Of a stretch of 36,420 nucleotides of DNA, positions 20,017 to 31,870 are shown piece after piece; within the stretch, counting starts at the first letter, position 1; the number at the start of each line of letters is the position of its first letter. The stretch comes from Sphaeroforma arctica JP610 (taxonomy: Eukaryota > Opisthokonta > Ichthyosporea > Ichthyophonida): contig NW_014040492.1 of the NCBI RefSeq assembly GCF_001186125.1, forward strand, positions 5,418 through 41,837, given 5' to 3'. Made by a program: the position numbers and the translations under genes. The notes beneath the pieces are model-generated. The model worked only from the letters and a program-made list of their open reading frames with translations, did not search any database and was not told the origin of the DNA.

Positions 20017-21459
20017 TTCTATTTATAGAATACGGGCCACCGGCTAGCCGAGAGCCGAGGCCCGAGACTGAGTGTAGTAACAGAGAATATGATATATTTA
20101 TTTCTAGAAAATATATCCGAGTGCTAAAGTGTTCTGCAAAAGGTTTCTCATACTTATTATGAGTTTTTACCCTGGCCAACCCAAGTGGTTGAACACTAGT
20201 ACAAACACCACCAGTATATAACTGAGGGTGAGATCATAAATAAATTCATTCGAATGCACCATACTTCAGATACATTTGCACTCCATCTAAAGTCTTCTAC
20301 ATAGCACTCTAACACTTACTGTCGGCGACGGCCAAGATAAATTCTCAGCGCATGTAGAAAGTAGAAGTGCACAGGGGAACGTATATAAAATGCACGAGCG
20401 TTGCAGAGTATAATCCGCGCATCAAATGTGCCCTTGAAAACTTGTTCAATGACATCGAATAAGCGAATACCAAAGCAATGGCCGCCTAATTCAGAAAGAA
20501 CCCCTAATTGGACAACCCACATTATGTACAGATACACTCGTTTATTCTGGATTGAGATAGAATGCGTGTCATGAATTGTATCAGATTAGTTTGCAAACGG
20601 GGCCACATAGAGTTATACAGAAAGAGGGAGCTTTCAAGGCACTTTTGGATTTCACAGTTGAGGACGTACATAATATGTAGTCCTAGGAAGCCACGGCTGT
20701 TATTGTGCGCACACAATAACCAGATTTCGAAGGTAAGAAAAAGATGCGCGAGGTATTCCGTTTGAGCATTGATAAGGCAGAAGAGCATCGCTCAGAAAAT
20801 TTCTCGCAACTGCACTTCAAATTTCGGGCGGCTCACGTTTATAGTCCCAATTGCGCTCAGACGTGAATATTAGAGCTAACCCGTATGCTCCTCCAGCATC
20901 GAACCCTCAAGTTCGGTGGCATCATGTGAACAGAATTTTCCACCAGGACCTGCACGTGAAAACCAATGGCTCAGATGCCAGAACCCACCGCCTAACCCCG
21001 GCAATAATCAGCGCAAATGTACATCTAGTACGGGCGCATCGGTACGTTCAACGAATACGTCGAGTCATCAATTCCACCCTAGAGTTATGAGGAAATACTT
21101 TAGATATACATGGCCTACAAGCACGAATTGTGGATTGGTTTAATATCTGCTTGCTTATGAATCCAAGAGTATAAGAGACAACCACGAACTTGGAGAGAAG
21201 ATTATAGATTTCTGAGAGAGCCAAAAGGAAGAATTCGCCAATTATCTATTCGTGGAGGCTCGTCGAGAACACAATGCAGTCTTCACTGATCCAGAGACGT
21301 ATGTAATTAATGTTTAGGACAAACTAAGTTGAATTAATTTTACCTTTTCAAATTCAAAGGGGCTCCTTTCTTGAGACGCGGATATACAACAGCTATGGTT
21401 CTGTTTATTGTCAAATAACTTACAATGTAGTAGGTATGTAAACAATTCGTCTTTTACTT
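20017..21459. other. No recognised gene; possible worn 5' part of the MULE transposon
   Basis: Only short frames in all phases. Part of this stretch could be the decayed N-terminal half of the transposase whose C-terminal pieces start near 21.5 kb, but I could not align the catalytic DDE region. No terminal inverted repeat was found by eye. Confidence 0.35.
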
Positions 21460-22410
21460 ACCAGTGACTTGCCTTGCCGCCAAGAAAACAAATAGTATTT
21501 ACATATCTGCATCCCCTAAGAGTATTTACCTCGCAATTTTGACAGAGCAAGCAAATTTTGTGCATCTGGACATGAGAAGTGCAAACATAATAGATATGCT
21601 TATACTTTATTCGAATTGGCATATGAAGAAAAGAAAAGAGTATCAGGACGAAGCTAGGCAGCTCAAGCATGAAGGAAAGCAGATATGCAATACAGATATC
21701 AAATGAACCATGACTGATTGACAAGACCGTTATTATATATATGCACGTATACAAACCCTTTTTATGAATTTAATTTCTCCAGGTTACACCCTGGGCGGTA
21801 GAAAAGACTATAGCCCACCTCAATAAGTTAAAACCATGTACCGTATCTATCGTGAGCAATGCTGTAAACGGAATTTGGTTCGATTGCCAGGTAAACTTCA
21901 AATCGCACAGTTCAACAGTACAGACCTGCTCAGTCAAGCTGGTACGCTCTCGGGGAGTTATAGATTGTGAGAGCTGCAGTTTGCATGTGTCTGAAAGTAC
22001 CTCTGTACAACAAATGTTGGTATTCGCGATTGTTTTGGGTGGAAACTTACATCTTGCAAACCAGTTTCACGGGACAATCGATGTCCCTTGACTTTGAAAA
22101 TATGGAGCAGTATTCACTGCTTCCCTGTCCTACTCCGAGACCAGCGGGTCGCCCGAAGAAACGGTACGAAGTCATCACGTAGGTAAGTAATTATGTTTTG
22201 ATGCGTTTTAATTGAAAAATACTGTGCTCTTTCAAAGACCAAGATGTAAATCACCTTTTCCATTTTGATTGTATTAGGGATCATGTACTTAAGTAAACTA
22301 TAAACACCTTTTCCACTCTGATTGTATCGGGAATCATGCACTTAAGAAGACTATAACGTGCTCGAAGTGTGGAGAAGCTGGCCAAAACATCAATACCTGC
22401 GATGGCGAGT
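21460..22410 (+). pseudogene. MULE-type transposase, C-terminal remnant
   Basis: Pieces in order: 21464-21706 (SANIIDMLILYSNWHMKKRK, resembling the N-x-x-E-S-x-N...W region after the catalytic core in MULE transposases); 21783-21890 starting VTPWAVEKTI, where the family has a T-P segment before the SWIM finger; a Cys-rich stretch near 21960-22040 that may be the SWIM zinc finger (CMC...C) but is disrupted; a basic AT-hook-like patch PAGRPKKRYE (about 22142-22171); and, after a GTAAGT...AG gap, the zinc knuckle CSKCGEAGQNINTC (about 22351-22392). GRPKK followed by C-x2-C-G-x4-N-x3-C is typical of MULE transposase C-termini; the usual knuckle His is Gln here. Frames are interrupted between pieces, so it is unlikely to be active. 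Confidence 0.6.
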
Positions 22411-22668
22411 ATGTGGTTTATTGATTTATTCGATTCTGCGCGTGCTCGTCAGTCACTATAGCAAGTCACTTTTGTGTAATCATTTGTGGCTTGTTCGCTT
22501 AAATTTTTTTTTACTCTCTTACAGCGACAATTCGTATCAACTAAAGAACCTTCGAAGTATACGAAAGCTAATAGAAGATCACTAAAGTTCGAGGTAAGGA
22601 ACATTGTCAGTGATTGCAATGTTAAGTTTGTTGCTTGTGATATATTGTGTAATTGATTTCCAGGTGTT

Positions 22669-23025
22669 GTGAATCGCCTGCTCAAACGCACAGACAAAAA
22701 TAAACGCCAACGAAGATGCACTCAGCGAATCAAAACAATAGCACCGTTAAGAATTCTTCCCTACGGGAGATGCCAACGACTGATGCGCCACCTTCATCAA
22801 CGTCATCTACCACGTATGTCTATTCGGTTTCTTAAAAATAACGAATTGATGCTGATAAGGGAAGAAATTGATGATCGTGTCTTTAACGAAAAACCCCAAA
22901 ACAGTGACACCGTTAAGGATTCGCCCCTACGGGAGATGTCAACGACTGATGCGCCACTTTCATCAACGTCATCTGCCACGTATCTATATTTAGGGAAGAA
23001 ATTGAAGAAAAAAATCACCCTGTGA
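22669..23025 (+). pseudogene. Basic/Ser-rich open fragment downstream of the zinc knuckle, with an internal duplication
   Basis: An acceptor-like AG lies at about 22663. The frame is Lys/Arg-rich, then Ser/Thr-rich. An 81-bp segment (22743-22823) recurs at 22909-22989; read in two different phases, both copies give similar Ser/Thr-rich peptides containing LREMPTTDAP and LREMSTTDAP. The peptide conservation across phases suggests the real frame of the first copy differs from the longest open one. It is probably part of the MULE-linked transcript. Confidence 0.4.
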
Positions 23026-23312
23026 TGCGATTTTTTTTAAATGAGATATTGTTTCTGGTCAGATTGGGAAAATTTACGCACTACCGGTGGTGTTCAACAA
23101 TTTGAATTTTCGAATGAGCCATTGACCAAGGAAAATCAAGCTTAAGGATCTTGCGATTCATTGGATATTGTTTGGTTCAGTTGTACATTTTGACGGCTAA
23201 CTGCAGATAGCAGTATGCACAGTATTTTCATATTAGCCTACAGTCCCACACTCAACAGACAGGGCCATAGCCCATTGGGCACAGGCCCACAGCCTCACAG
23301 CCTCACAGCGAC
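23026..23312. other. Short non-coding stretch with CACAG-rich simple repeat
   Basis: From about 23245 to 23355 there are repeated CCCACAG, CCTCACAG and GGGCACAG strings. No gene was recognised. Confidence 0.5.
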
Positions 23313-23621
23313 ATGCCATACCGCCATAGGGCACAGGGCACAGTCTCACAGAGTCAGACTATTGTCGACGAAATAAATTCAAAAAAAATTTCCCGAGCTC
23401 AGCTCACGCCGCCCTGCCGCGTAGAATCATGTTTCACAATCACAAGTTATATAAAATTACGAAATTCTGTTCACAGGGGAAATTTAAGACACGTTACTAC
23501 GTGTATAGAGAAACTGATGCCGCAATGGGAACAAACGATTGATTCGGGAGAACATCAAAAGGGAGCTTCTTTACATGAAATTATCAAGCAATATGAAAAG
23601 GAGAGGGAAGTTTTCTCTTAA
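23313..23621 (+). pseudogene. Unassigned open fragment between the transposase and Ulp1 parts
   Basis: A 102-codon frame. Its last third is helical and charged (EHQKGASLHEIIKQYEKERE). It may be an exon of the MULE-linked unit. No known domain. Confidence 0.3.
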
Positions 23622-23770
23622 AGGCCTCGACTAATTTTGCCGGTATGTATGGGATTTCAGTGGCGCATCGAATGGATATAGAACATTTTCGAAATGTGTC
23701 TTTCAAAGAATAGATTGATACAAAGTCTGACTTCCATAGTTTAATTCGCTCTGTCACCGCCCTGTCACAG

Positions 23771-24107
23771 ATATCATTACGTCCATCCCAGATGCTGATA
23801 ACAATCCGGCACCTATGCAGACAGAAACCTCTCCAGTGAAATGTGACACGGAAACCAGTGAAAGTATGTTTTTCAGGCTGTATATCTCTGATAATTGAGT
23901 TAGTGTAAAGACTATATTTGAGTAACGTAATGATTATGCTCATATTCAAAACTTGTGTTTGCTGACATAATATGTATATTACTTGGTACAGAGACAGGCT
24001 CTTCTTCTATCGTTGCAGACAAGGAATGCACATCCAGCCAATTGAGAACAACAGCTAGTAACCACAACGAGAATGACTACGCATCAAAATGTGTCTTACA
24101 TTTTTGA
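23771..24107 (+). pseudogene. Two exon-like pieces with matching phase upstream of the Ulp1 part
   Basis: 23771-23863 (after CTGTCACAG, before GTATGT) and 23992-24107 (after CTTGGTACAG) join in phase and give an acidic, Ser/Thr-rich peptide. The joined frame closes at a TGA at 24105, before the next open frame begins. They look like exons of the same decayed gene. Confidence 0.35.
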
Positions 24108-24113
24108 GAAGGA

Positions 24114-24632
24114 TTGTCGCTTCTCTGTAAGGTGAAACTCGGTAAAGTTTTTATTGATCCCCATATTCCCAACCTACAATTAGCAGTGAACTGCCAGAAA
24201 TTAGAACATCAAACATATCAGGCCGAAATCCATGCATCGGGTGCACCAATGAGGGAAAAACTGGCTGCAAACGGCAACGCACGCCTAGCAACCAAACGAA
24301 GCAAAATGCTTGGCAAGTCTAGAGCGCTAATGACTAGCAAAAATCAGTTGTATCGCTCTACGTTGTTGAGAAAGAGAGCGCCGCCTTCTACAATAAGCAG
24401 TGGGAACAGTGAATATGTAGAAAAGAAGCGAAAGGGAATAATCAACGTATATACCTATGTAGCGATGGGTACTGTGGCAGAGTCGAAATCATTTTATGTC
24501 GGTGGCTGGATCTTGCAGGAGAACATTGTAGTACAACGCTGCAAATCAGGGGAGTGGATCAAAAGCTCGCTTTTGTCCGGGGTATTCTACCATTTAATCA
24601 CAATTACTATCTCTGGCTGTTCGTTTCTGTGA
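24114..24632 (+). pseudogene. N-terminal part of a Ulp1-bearing MULE-linked protein
   Basis: The frame is open for 172 codons. The first half is basic (GNARLATKRSKMLGKSRALM). The end reads SGEWIKSSLLSGVFYHLI, resembling the W-L/I entry of the Ulp1 fold. The next frame (from 24655) continues the fold in another phase, and I found no splice pair with consistent phase that joins them, so this looks like a frame-broken gene. A small intron remains possible. Confidence 0.45.
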
Positions 24633-24654
24633 TGCTGATGCACACAGAGCATGG

Positions 24655-25156
24655 ATGAAGGACTTATACAAGTATCTTAGGGCAGAAAGCTTACGATTTA
24701 AGGGACCACCACAGGTGTCCGAAAAGATCTCTGTATTGATCCCATGGAATCATAGCAACGCACATTGGAACTCGGTGATTGTTACATTGTGCACAACTAA
24801 CGCTACAGCCACTATTTTAGATAGTATGCCAAATTCTGTTAGAGCTGACGAACAATTCAATTATATAGTACGATGGATGAAATGTTACCTCACAGATAAT
24901 GTTACATACAGCCTAAAAGTAGGCGGTATAAACCAACACGACAGTTTTGGCAGTGGGGTTTTGCTTTGTGCCTATGTTAGAGCAGTATCAGAAAATCCAC
25001 AACTCGTGCATGATTTGGAGGCATTGTCTTCGCACAAAAATGCCACAAGCGTCCAACATGACAACAGAATTAGAAAATGGATTTCCGAAACACTATTCTC
25101 CTATATTCCTGTAAAAGAGCATCACAGACCACGTGAGCTGCGTACCAGGCAGTGAG
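24655..25156 (+). pseudogene. Ulp1/C48-type protease domain, catalytic Cys position reads Ser
   Basis: The frame is open for 166 codons to the TGA at 25154-25156. Ulp1-family landmarks appear in order: VLIPWNHSNAHWNSVIVTL with His37-Trp38, ILDSMP with Asp56, and QHDSFGSGVLLCAY with Gln94. The last motif aligns with Q-x-D-x-x-S-C-G-V-F-V-C-A-Y of transposon-borne Ulp1 proteins, which puts Ser100 (codon AGT, 24952-24954) at the catalytic Cys; TGT to AGT is a single base change. The family removes SUMO-like modifiers; plant Kaonashi MULEs are known to carry such a domain. AATAAA follows at 25195-25200. The unit is probably inactive as a cysteine protease. Confidence 0.6.
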
Positions 25157-25293
25157 ATAAACTTGAATGAAGCAGTATATATCAACACCAATCAATAAAA
25201 GACAACATACCCCCCCTCAACACATTTATTCGTTAAAAAAAATGGATATAGCCGCAGGCTCTTTAATTTAAATTTATGCAAATTTTGCACGAT

Positions 25294-25445
25294 AAAGTCA
25301 CTAAATGTACATAAAAAATTTGGAATTGTCGCTAAATGTACACTTGTACAGATTTGATCTATATTTCAGTACGTTTTCATCAAGAAAAAGGGTGAATGTA
25401 CATTTGGTGACTTTTCCACATTTTCAATGTACATTTAGCGACTTT
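25294..25445. repeat. 152-bp fold-back with nested inverted repeats
   Basis: AAAGTCACTAAATGTACA (25294-25311) and GTCGCTAAATGTACA (25328-25342) are mirrored by TGTACATTTGGTGAC (25397-25411) and TGTACATTTAGCGACTTT (25428-25445). Spacers of exactly 16 bp on both sides also pair partly, giving 49-bp arms around a 54-bp centre. It could be a MITE-like element, a solo terminal structure of a DNA transposon, or a regulatory hairpin. Confidence 0.8.
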
Positions 25446-26232
25446 GTTCTTGTTTCTAGGTCAGTGTATTCTTGACCATTGTGTATGTGCTCATTGGCTT
25501 CTTTCAACACATTTGATGTTTTGATGTTGAATGTGTCTTCGTGTAGTCGTGACAATCTGTCAGCAACTTCATTTTTTTTGCCTGGCACGTGCATAAAAGT
25601 GAAGTGGTGATGGAATGTTTTCGCTATCCATTTCGCGAGCATGGGATACAGCATTTGCTGTTGGTTCATCTGGCATAACGCTTTGTGATATGTCCACAAT
25701 GTTATATCGCCTTCTTTGATGTATTCTGAAAAATGTTCCAGACTGTATACAAGTGCTAACAACTCTTTAGTATTTGTCCCATATATTTGTTGTGCAGGGT
25801 TGAGAACTTTTCAGAAATAGAGTATATCTCTTCTGACTCCATCTACTATTTGGATAGACATCTTCCTATGCCATAGTCACTTGCATCGTTCATGATCTGA
25901 AATGGTACTCCATCCACTGGGTACGCCTAAGTTGCTGAGCATGCAATGGCATCTTTGAGTTCTTCCCATTTCTTAATGAGCTCTGGTGTCCAAAGATTGG
26001 CTATATTCTGATTCATTTTGCCTTTCATGAGATTGCGGAAGTGTTTCGTTATGTGTGCAAACTGAGGTATGTGGTCTCGCATGTAATTTGCTAGACCGAC
26101 TGCTTGATGTAAGGTACGTTTGGTTCTTGGTAAAGGCCAGTCAATCATGCGTTTCTGTTTCTCTGGGTCTGTTTTGAGCCCTTTGGTGGTTACCTTGACG
26201 CCTAGTATATTAACTGTCTTGACTGCAAACGC
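25446..26232 (-). mobile_element. Ty3/gypsy pol fragment (fossil, minus strand)
   Basis: Read on the minus strand, the right part has the RT thumb/connection segment (KTDPEKQKRMIDWPLP; ANYMRDHIPQFAHI), then an RNase H start (near 25850-25915), then an RNase H end with HVPGKKNEVADRLSRL (about 25548-25595). The order and motifs are those of Ty3/gypsy. It is truncated at both sides, ending at the LTR at 26233 and at the fold-back, and it is broken with a few breaks. No LTRs of its own were seen. Confidence 0.8.
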
Positions 26233-26463
26233 TGTGGTCAGAATACAAGTACTTGGGTTTTAGTTGTATATTTTAGTTATTTTAGTTTTTTTACAGTTTA
26301 TCAGAATAATCGGATAAACTTGGTTTTTGCTGACTATTACAGCACATGAATTATGACTTACTTTTAGAGTCACTAATTTTACAATTACTAATAAATGAAC
26401 AACGTCTCCCTCTCTACGGAAGGAGAACGTTGAGATACAGTTATCCAGCGTTTACTTACTACA
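26233..26463 (+). repeat. 5' LTR of a Ty3/gypsy chromovirus-like element
   Basis: Starts TGTGGTCAGAATACAAG and ends TTACTTACTACA (TG...CA), 231 bp. It matches 32322-32551 with about 2-3% difference by eye. The flanking bases do not form an obvious target duplication with those after the partner LTR. Confidence 0.85.
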
Positions 26464-28209
26464 TTTTTAGCTTACTTTAGAAAGTTGTTAGTTTATTAGT
26501 AATTATAAGGAAGCTATGGAATAAGTAATAGCCGGTAGCTAGGATAATTTTTTTATTCTAAGGACAATTTAAGAATAATAAGCACAAAGAATGTAGCATC
26601 GAATTGACGAGATCTCCCGACATTTACCGGACGAAGAAGGAGATAGTGGGGTCTCGAGTAGTGAGACTAGTGATACGATGCCACCATTACTGTCGACTAG
26701 CAGTAGTGAGGCAGAAGAAGACTAGAGACAGGAGAACTACGGGCAGAGCCGTAAAGAACCACCTGCGGTTGGTGAAATCGAGGAGATTAGATTTAGAATC
26801 AGCAGACGCGAAATGGCTCACCATATTGAACGATTTAGACTAACTGAGCGTCGAACTAGCAATGTGTGGACGACAAGACCGAGGGAGTCGAGTGAAACCG
26901 AGAAGGAACCATTACAATCAAACACTATATCAGCCCAGGAGCAACAAGGAAGGTCCCAGAATGAACAGACAACGAACCCAGAAGAAGAATAAAAAATCCA
27001 CAGATAAGTAGTCACGTGTGAGTATAGGTAGGATGGTTGTGGTTGTATGAGACAAGTGCAAATAGTGTGTGGAGAGGGGGGCAATGAGTGTAAACGATAA
27101 ACTAGGAGTTTTTAGCGGAAAGGAAGAAGGTAGATAGAATATACAGTAGTCGAAATGGGGGGTACACATGGTGAGAGCCGATTCGTCTAGTACTACGATA
27201 CATGCAGTAGCGATACACTATATTATTTTACAAACTTTACAAAGGAATTAGGCATCAAGTTTGAAGAATTTGAGTTAGTTGCTATACAGGGTAAACCAGA
27301 AGACATAGTACACACGTCAAAGGACAAAACAACGTACACAGATAGTCGATACTGAAGGTTATATGACTTAGACAATATACATACACGCGCACAACAAACA
27401 ATACACAAGGAACTAGGAGTTAGGACCCTGACAGAGTTATTTGTTGGGCTTATAACTTATGGATAAATAGACGGCAACGTTTATTAACATAATTTACTTA
27501 AGTCTAACCATAATCAGGTAGCACCGAAGTTGAGAAGCGACAACTAGCTACGAACTGTAAATACAACTAGAGGACGAATAAGGCGATTTAGTTCGGGTCG
27601 TCGACGGAAGAAGTTGTCGCAGCAAGAGTACGGAAGCGGTGATACGCATCTGTATGCTTAGCTTATGTTAAGCATATATAAGGTGGAAACGTACATACTA
27701 CGAACAATGTCGGTAGCACAAGGTTAAAATTGTGAAATTGACAAACATTCATACACAAATCACTGGAGCTTCTAACTATATTAGGTACTGGGAACGGCTC
27801 AGGAGCACGCACAAAAGATGTGGTTTGCGATAACAGAGTAGAGGTGAAATATCTAACACATAGGTCTTAGGTTGAAGAACATAATATCACAACCGCAACG
27901 GCACATGCCAAGAAGAGCGATCAGGAGCGATAGATGAAGTATACGATGAGGTTCCGAGGCTAGGCGGACATCAGGTCGGAGCAAGAGCAACCGAGGGGCA
28001 GGCTGAGAGGATGCTCCGACCAGCGGGGCACACATCAACAAGATAGTTGTTCGAAGGAGAGTAAGACATCAGTTAGTGTTAGATGAATTTTGATTCTCTA
28101 TACTTCCAGGGTCGGTGAGTGTAATAAAGTAATCACGAGTGAGCCCACGAGTTCCTCGAGGATCAACGTCGAGACGTCATGTGTTCGAAGGATGGACTCT
28201 GATTAGAAA
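26464..28209 (+). other. Leader and 5' internal region of element B
   Basis: Apart from the gag-like acidic stretch near 26600-27000, this 1.7 kb has no recognised coding signal. No primer binding site matching a common tRNA end was identified after the LTR. Confidence 0.5.
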
Positions 28210-31200
28210 ATGGGTATTTACATTCAATTCTCTACTAGTTCGTTCGCATACATTTCCAGTTCTCCATTGACACATAACTCCCAGGCCATGTCCAATCCCC
28301 GCCAAAGTCGCAGACATCAACACTTGAATCCTGAGCGTCGCAAGGAAGATGATATCGACCGACGTGGGACTAAGCGTCGTCAATCCCATCCGGACCGCTC
28401 TGATCCACACCCAGGACAGGCTCTGGAGGGGCAACAACAGGCACGTCTAAAGGTTCTACACTCTGTTTCCGCTGACGACAAACAGTCACCAACGGCACAC
28501 GAAGATGAACCTGCTCAGTCCGAAGAAGACATCGTCTTCGAGGGTGAGACCAAGGGAGTGCCCAACCTGCGTGCGTACCGGAGTCAGACCACTACTGGTG
28601 AATATTTAGCCAGTAAGGGTCTGTCCTCTCGTTCGTCTTCGGGTACTTCAGGAGCCTTATCCTCCAGTAATAACCAACCACGCCTTCCACCTAACAAACG
28701 TAGGCGCTACCGGCGTCGCACTAACAACAAGGACAGGGTACGGGACCAATCGTCAGCTCAGACCCTTACTGAGCTAATGGCGCAGCAGCAATCACTCTTA
28801 GAGAAGTATGAACAGAGGTTGCGGCGCACAAATGCCGGGCGACCTACAACAGGGTTGGCTGCCAATGAGATAGCTACTGGCACACACGAGCGGGTACAGA
28901 CGTCGCTAGGCAGCGAAGACAACCTACATTCCGTATCCAAGGTCGTACGCGACCACACCATGGACTCGGGTACGAATCACCTGGGTCAGAGAACAGTTCA
29001 ACCGAGGGGGAGGAGTCTCTGTCTTCTATTGAGAACACACCATCTTTTCAGGAGTTCGCGCGTGAACAGATATTAGCCAGGCAGAACCCCTACGGGAGTG
29101 AGGCGTTGAAGAACAGGCAGGATCGGCTAAGTACGAACTTTCGCAACAACAGTAACGACAGTCGTTCGAGAAGGAAGCAGCCAGTGAGTATGTACAGACA
29201 CCTAAGCGGCATGAGAAGGATACGCCGGTGCCTCCGCCCACACCGGCTAGTATTGAGTAAAGCCGACAAGTACTACATGCACGGATACTACACTTGAGCG
29301 ACGAACTATGCCAGACAGTCGAGGAAAATAATACGGCTCGAGCTGAAGCTCTTAGGGGTGCGATCGAAACGCTTCGAGCTACGCTAGAGTCTCGACCAGT
29401 GGAAAAGCGTCCCGTACCATCACCACGTACATGGCCCGATTGGCCGTCGAATAGATACCACCTACACGATATCATGGAACGGGATACGAGAGGGGCTCTC
29501 CTTGAGGCGTTCAAGAACGCGCAAATCGCAGGGTTAGATGAGAGTTGGAGCCTTACATGGTTCCATAAAGTATTAACATACGTCAAGGCGGAGAAGTCAA
29601 CATTGGACTACATCCGCGACAGACAACTCTGAACGTTTAAAGATGTGGACGCTACAGCTACAAATCGAACAGATCTGCTCGCATGAGACACAGGCCACAG
29701 TCAGAACATACATACACCTATAATGGAACAAACGACACAGCTCATGGAGAACCATAGGAGGGCACGTAAACGATGCTAGACGGATGCAGACTTCCAACTG
29801 AATTTATTAAACTACTGCATTGTACAGCTGTTAGAAGAATCTCTCAACGGCCGGACGTATGAACGTACTTTACAATTGCATCCCAAATGGCAATTGATGG
29901 AGACACACGAGCTTCTACAGCTGTTGAGCCCCGACATTCAGGACGCACAGCAGCGTAAGACGGCGCGACTCCAGAACCGTAATAATCGAGAGGGTCTACC
30001 GAACAACGGGGGACGCGACTATACCAATAGCCGCCCTAACCCACAGACAGTTCGACGACAGTCGCAGAACTGGACTCAACGTCCCCAACCGCCTCTACCT
30101 ACGACTTGTGCTGGATGTCAGGCACAAGCACCACCAGGTTCACGACATATTCCGCGATGTCATCATTTCCTGGCGTCGCAACCAAGGGGTACGGATGGAC
30201 GCACAAGGCCATACGACAATATCCACCCCTCGAGAGACGCACAATCGGCAGACAGACCGACCACAGCGTCAACCTCTGGACAAGGGCAGAACAACACCCA
30301 GGGTAGCGAATTAATAACTACGCGTCCGACTCCTCGAGTACAGGTAAAGGCGATTAGGGGACACACAGTGATTGCACGAGTGGGACCCCCTAACGGGTTT
30401 AAACTGGACCCGCTGTTTTCACAACGACTCGGGTGTGCAGAACCCAAACACACGGCGTACGTAATGTGTTTAGACACGGCACGAGAGGGTCAACCGGCAT
30501 TTGAGCGGGCGAGACCAGAAGAACAACAACGCCGTACGCGACTCACACAAGCGCACCACGAACAAGGACGTCATGGTGCGGCTGATACAGTTCAACAACT
30601 CCGTCAGAACGGTCATGTGTGGCCGGGCGCACTTGAGTTGGCAACGGAAGTTAAACGGCAGTGCGCTACATGTTTGGAACAGGATACGCTTCGTAAAGGT
30701 TTCCACCCGATGATTAGCATTGACGCGCGCTACCCGTGGGACCATATTCAAGTCGACTATATCCCGATGCCACTTGAGTCCAGACGAAAGAACAATTATA
30801 TACTTCACGTCCTGGACATTGCTACAGGCTACTCAATCCTTCGAGCGACACCGGACAAGGCGAAGGAGACGACGGCACAGACATTAATATAAGTTTTTGG
30901 CGAGCATGGTTTCCCACGGGTGATCCAGACAGACATGGGGAATGAATTCATTAACAAGATAGTGGAGCTACTGGTCCAAGAAGTGGGTATGCTACACAAG
31001 GTGTCACCGCCATATCGACCCCAAGTACTGGGTGCTGCTGAACGGCGTCAAAAGGATATTACACGTTGCATTCGACAATGCTGTGAGGCAGTTCCTCTAC
31101 GATGGGACGAACGCCTTCCGTTTACGATGCTCTATCAGAACCTTCGGATGTCCCGACGTCACAAGAGCGCGCCGTTCAGTGTATATTTTGGCCGCCGTCA

Positions 31201-31870
31201 TGTACCATTTCCCGACTTCACTGATGACTTACCGGATACCTAGCCGATGACGAACGACACCTGGGCACAACTGTTAGACCAGTTGCAGGTTACCATACTG
31301 CCGACTCTCCACTACATTACCAAGAAGTATACAGGCAAACTTACGAAGACATTTGACCGCCTGCACGCTCATGACTTGGTCCATTTCGACGAAGGCGATG
31401 TGGTTATGGTACGATCGGAGGGTAGAACGACTAAGGCAATGCGGCCACTGTTTGGGCCGTATGTGGGGAAGGCCAGAATCGGACAACGATATGAGTTAGC
31501 GAATAAAGACGGATCCGCCCCTCCAGAATTCAATCACAAACCGGAACGGGTGGAACTCCTCCGGTTAGTGCATAGGCGCACAGACCCACCACGTAGCAAC
31601 GAATTCTGGACAGAAGGAGGTGTTGAGTTTCGCCACATTATTACACACCGTACTAATGATGAAACAGGCAAATTGGAATACTTGGTGCGATGGCGTGAAG
31701 GCGATCCAACGTGGGAAACATCGGAGGCTTTTGATGATGCCAACGATATCGCGGCCTGCCACAAAGCCTCGCAGACACGGACACGTAAACGCCAACGTGC
31801 CCAAATATAATTTTTTATCTTCAGATATGCCTACTCGGTAGGACGGTGCGCTCGAACCATAATCGTCGAG

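Noticed and set aside
20316-20788. Minus-strand open frames of 73 and 88 codons
   Set aside because: No family motif, no splice context, and composition like the surrounding non-coding DNA.
24655-25156. Adenovirus-like protease of a Polinton
   Set aside because: No polymerase B, capsid, ATPase or retrovirus-like integrase of that element class was seen nearby. The Q-x-D...G-V-L-L-C-A-Y pattern fits transposon Ulp1, and MULE signatures lie upstream.
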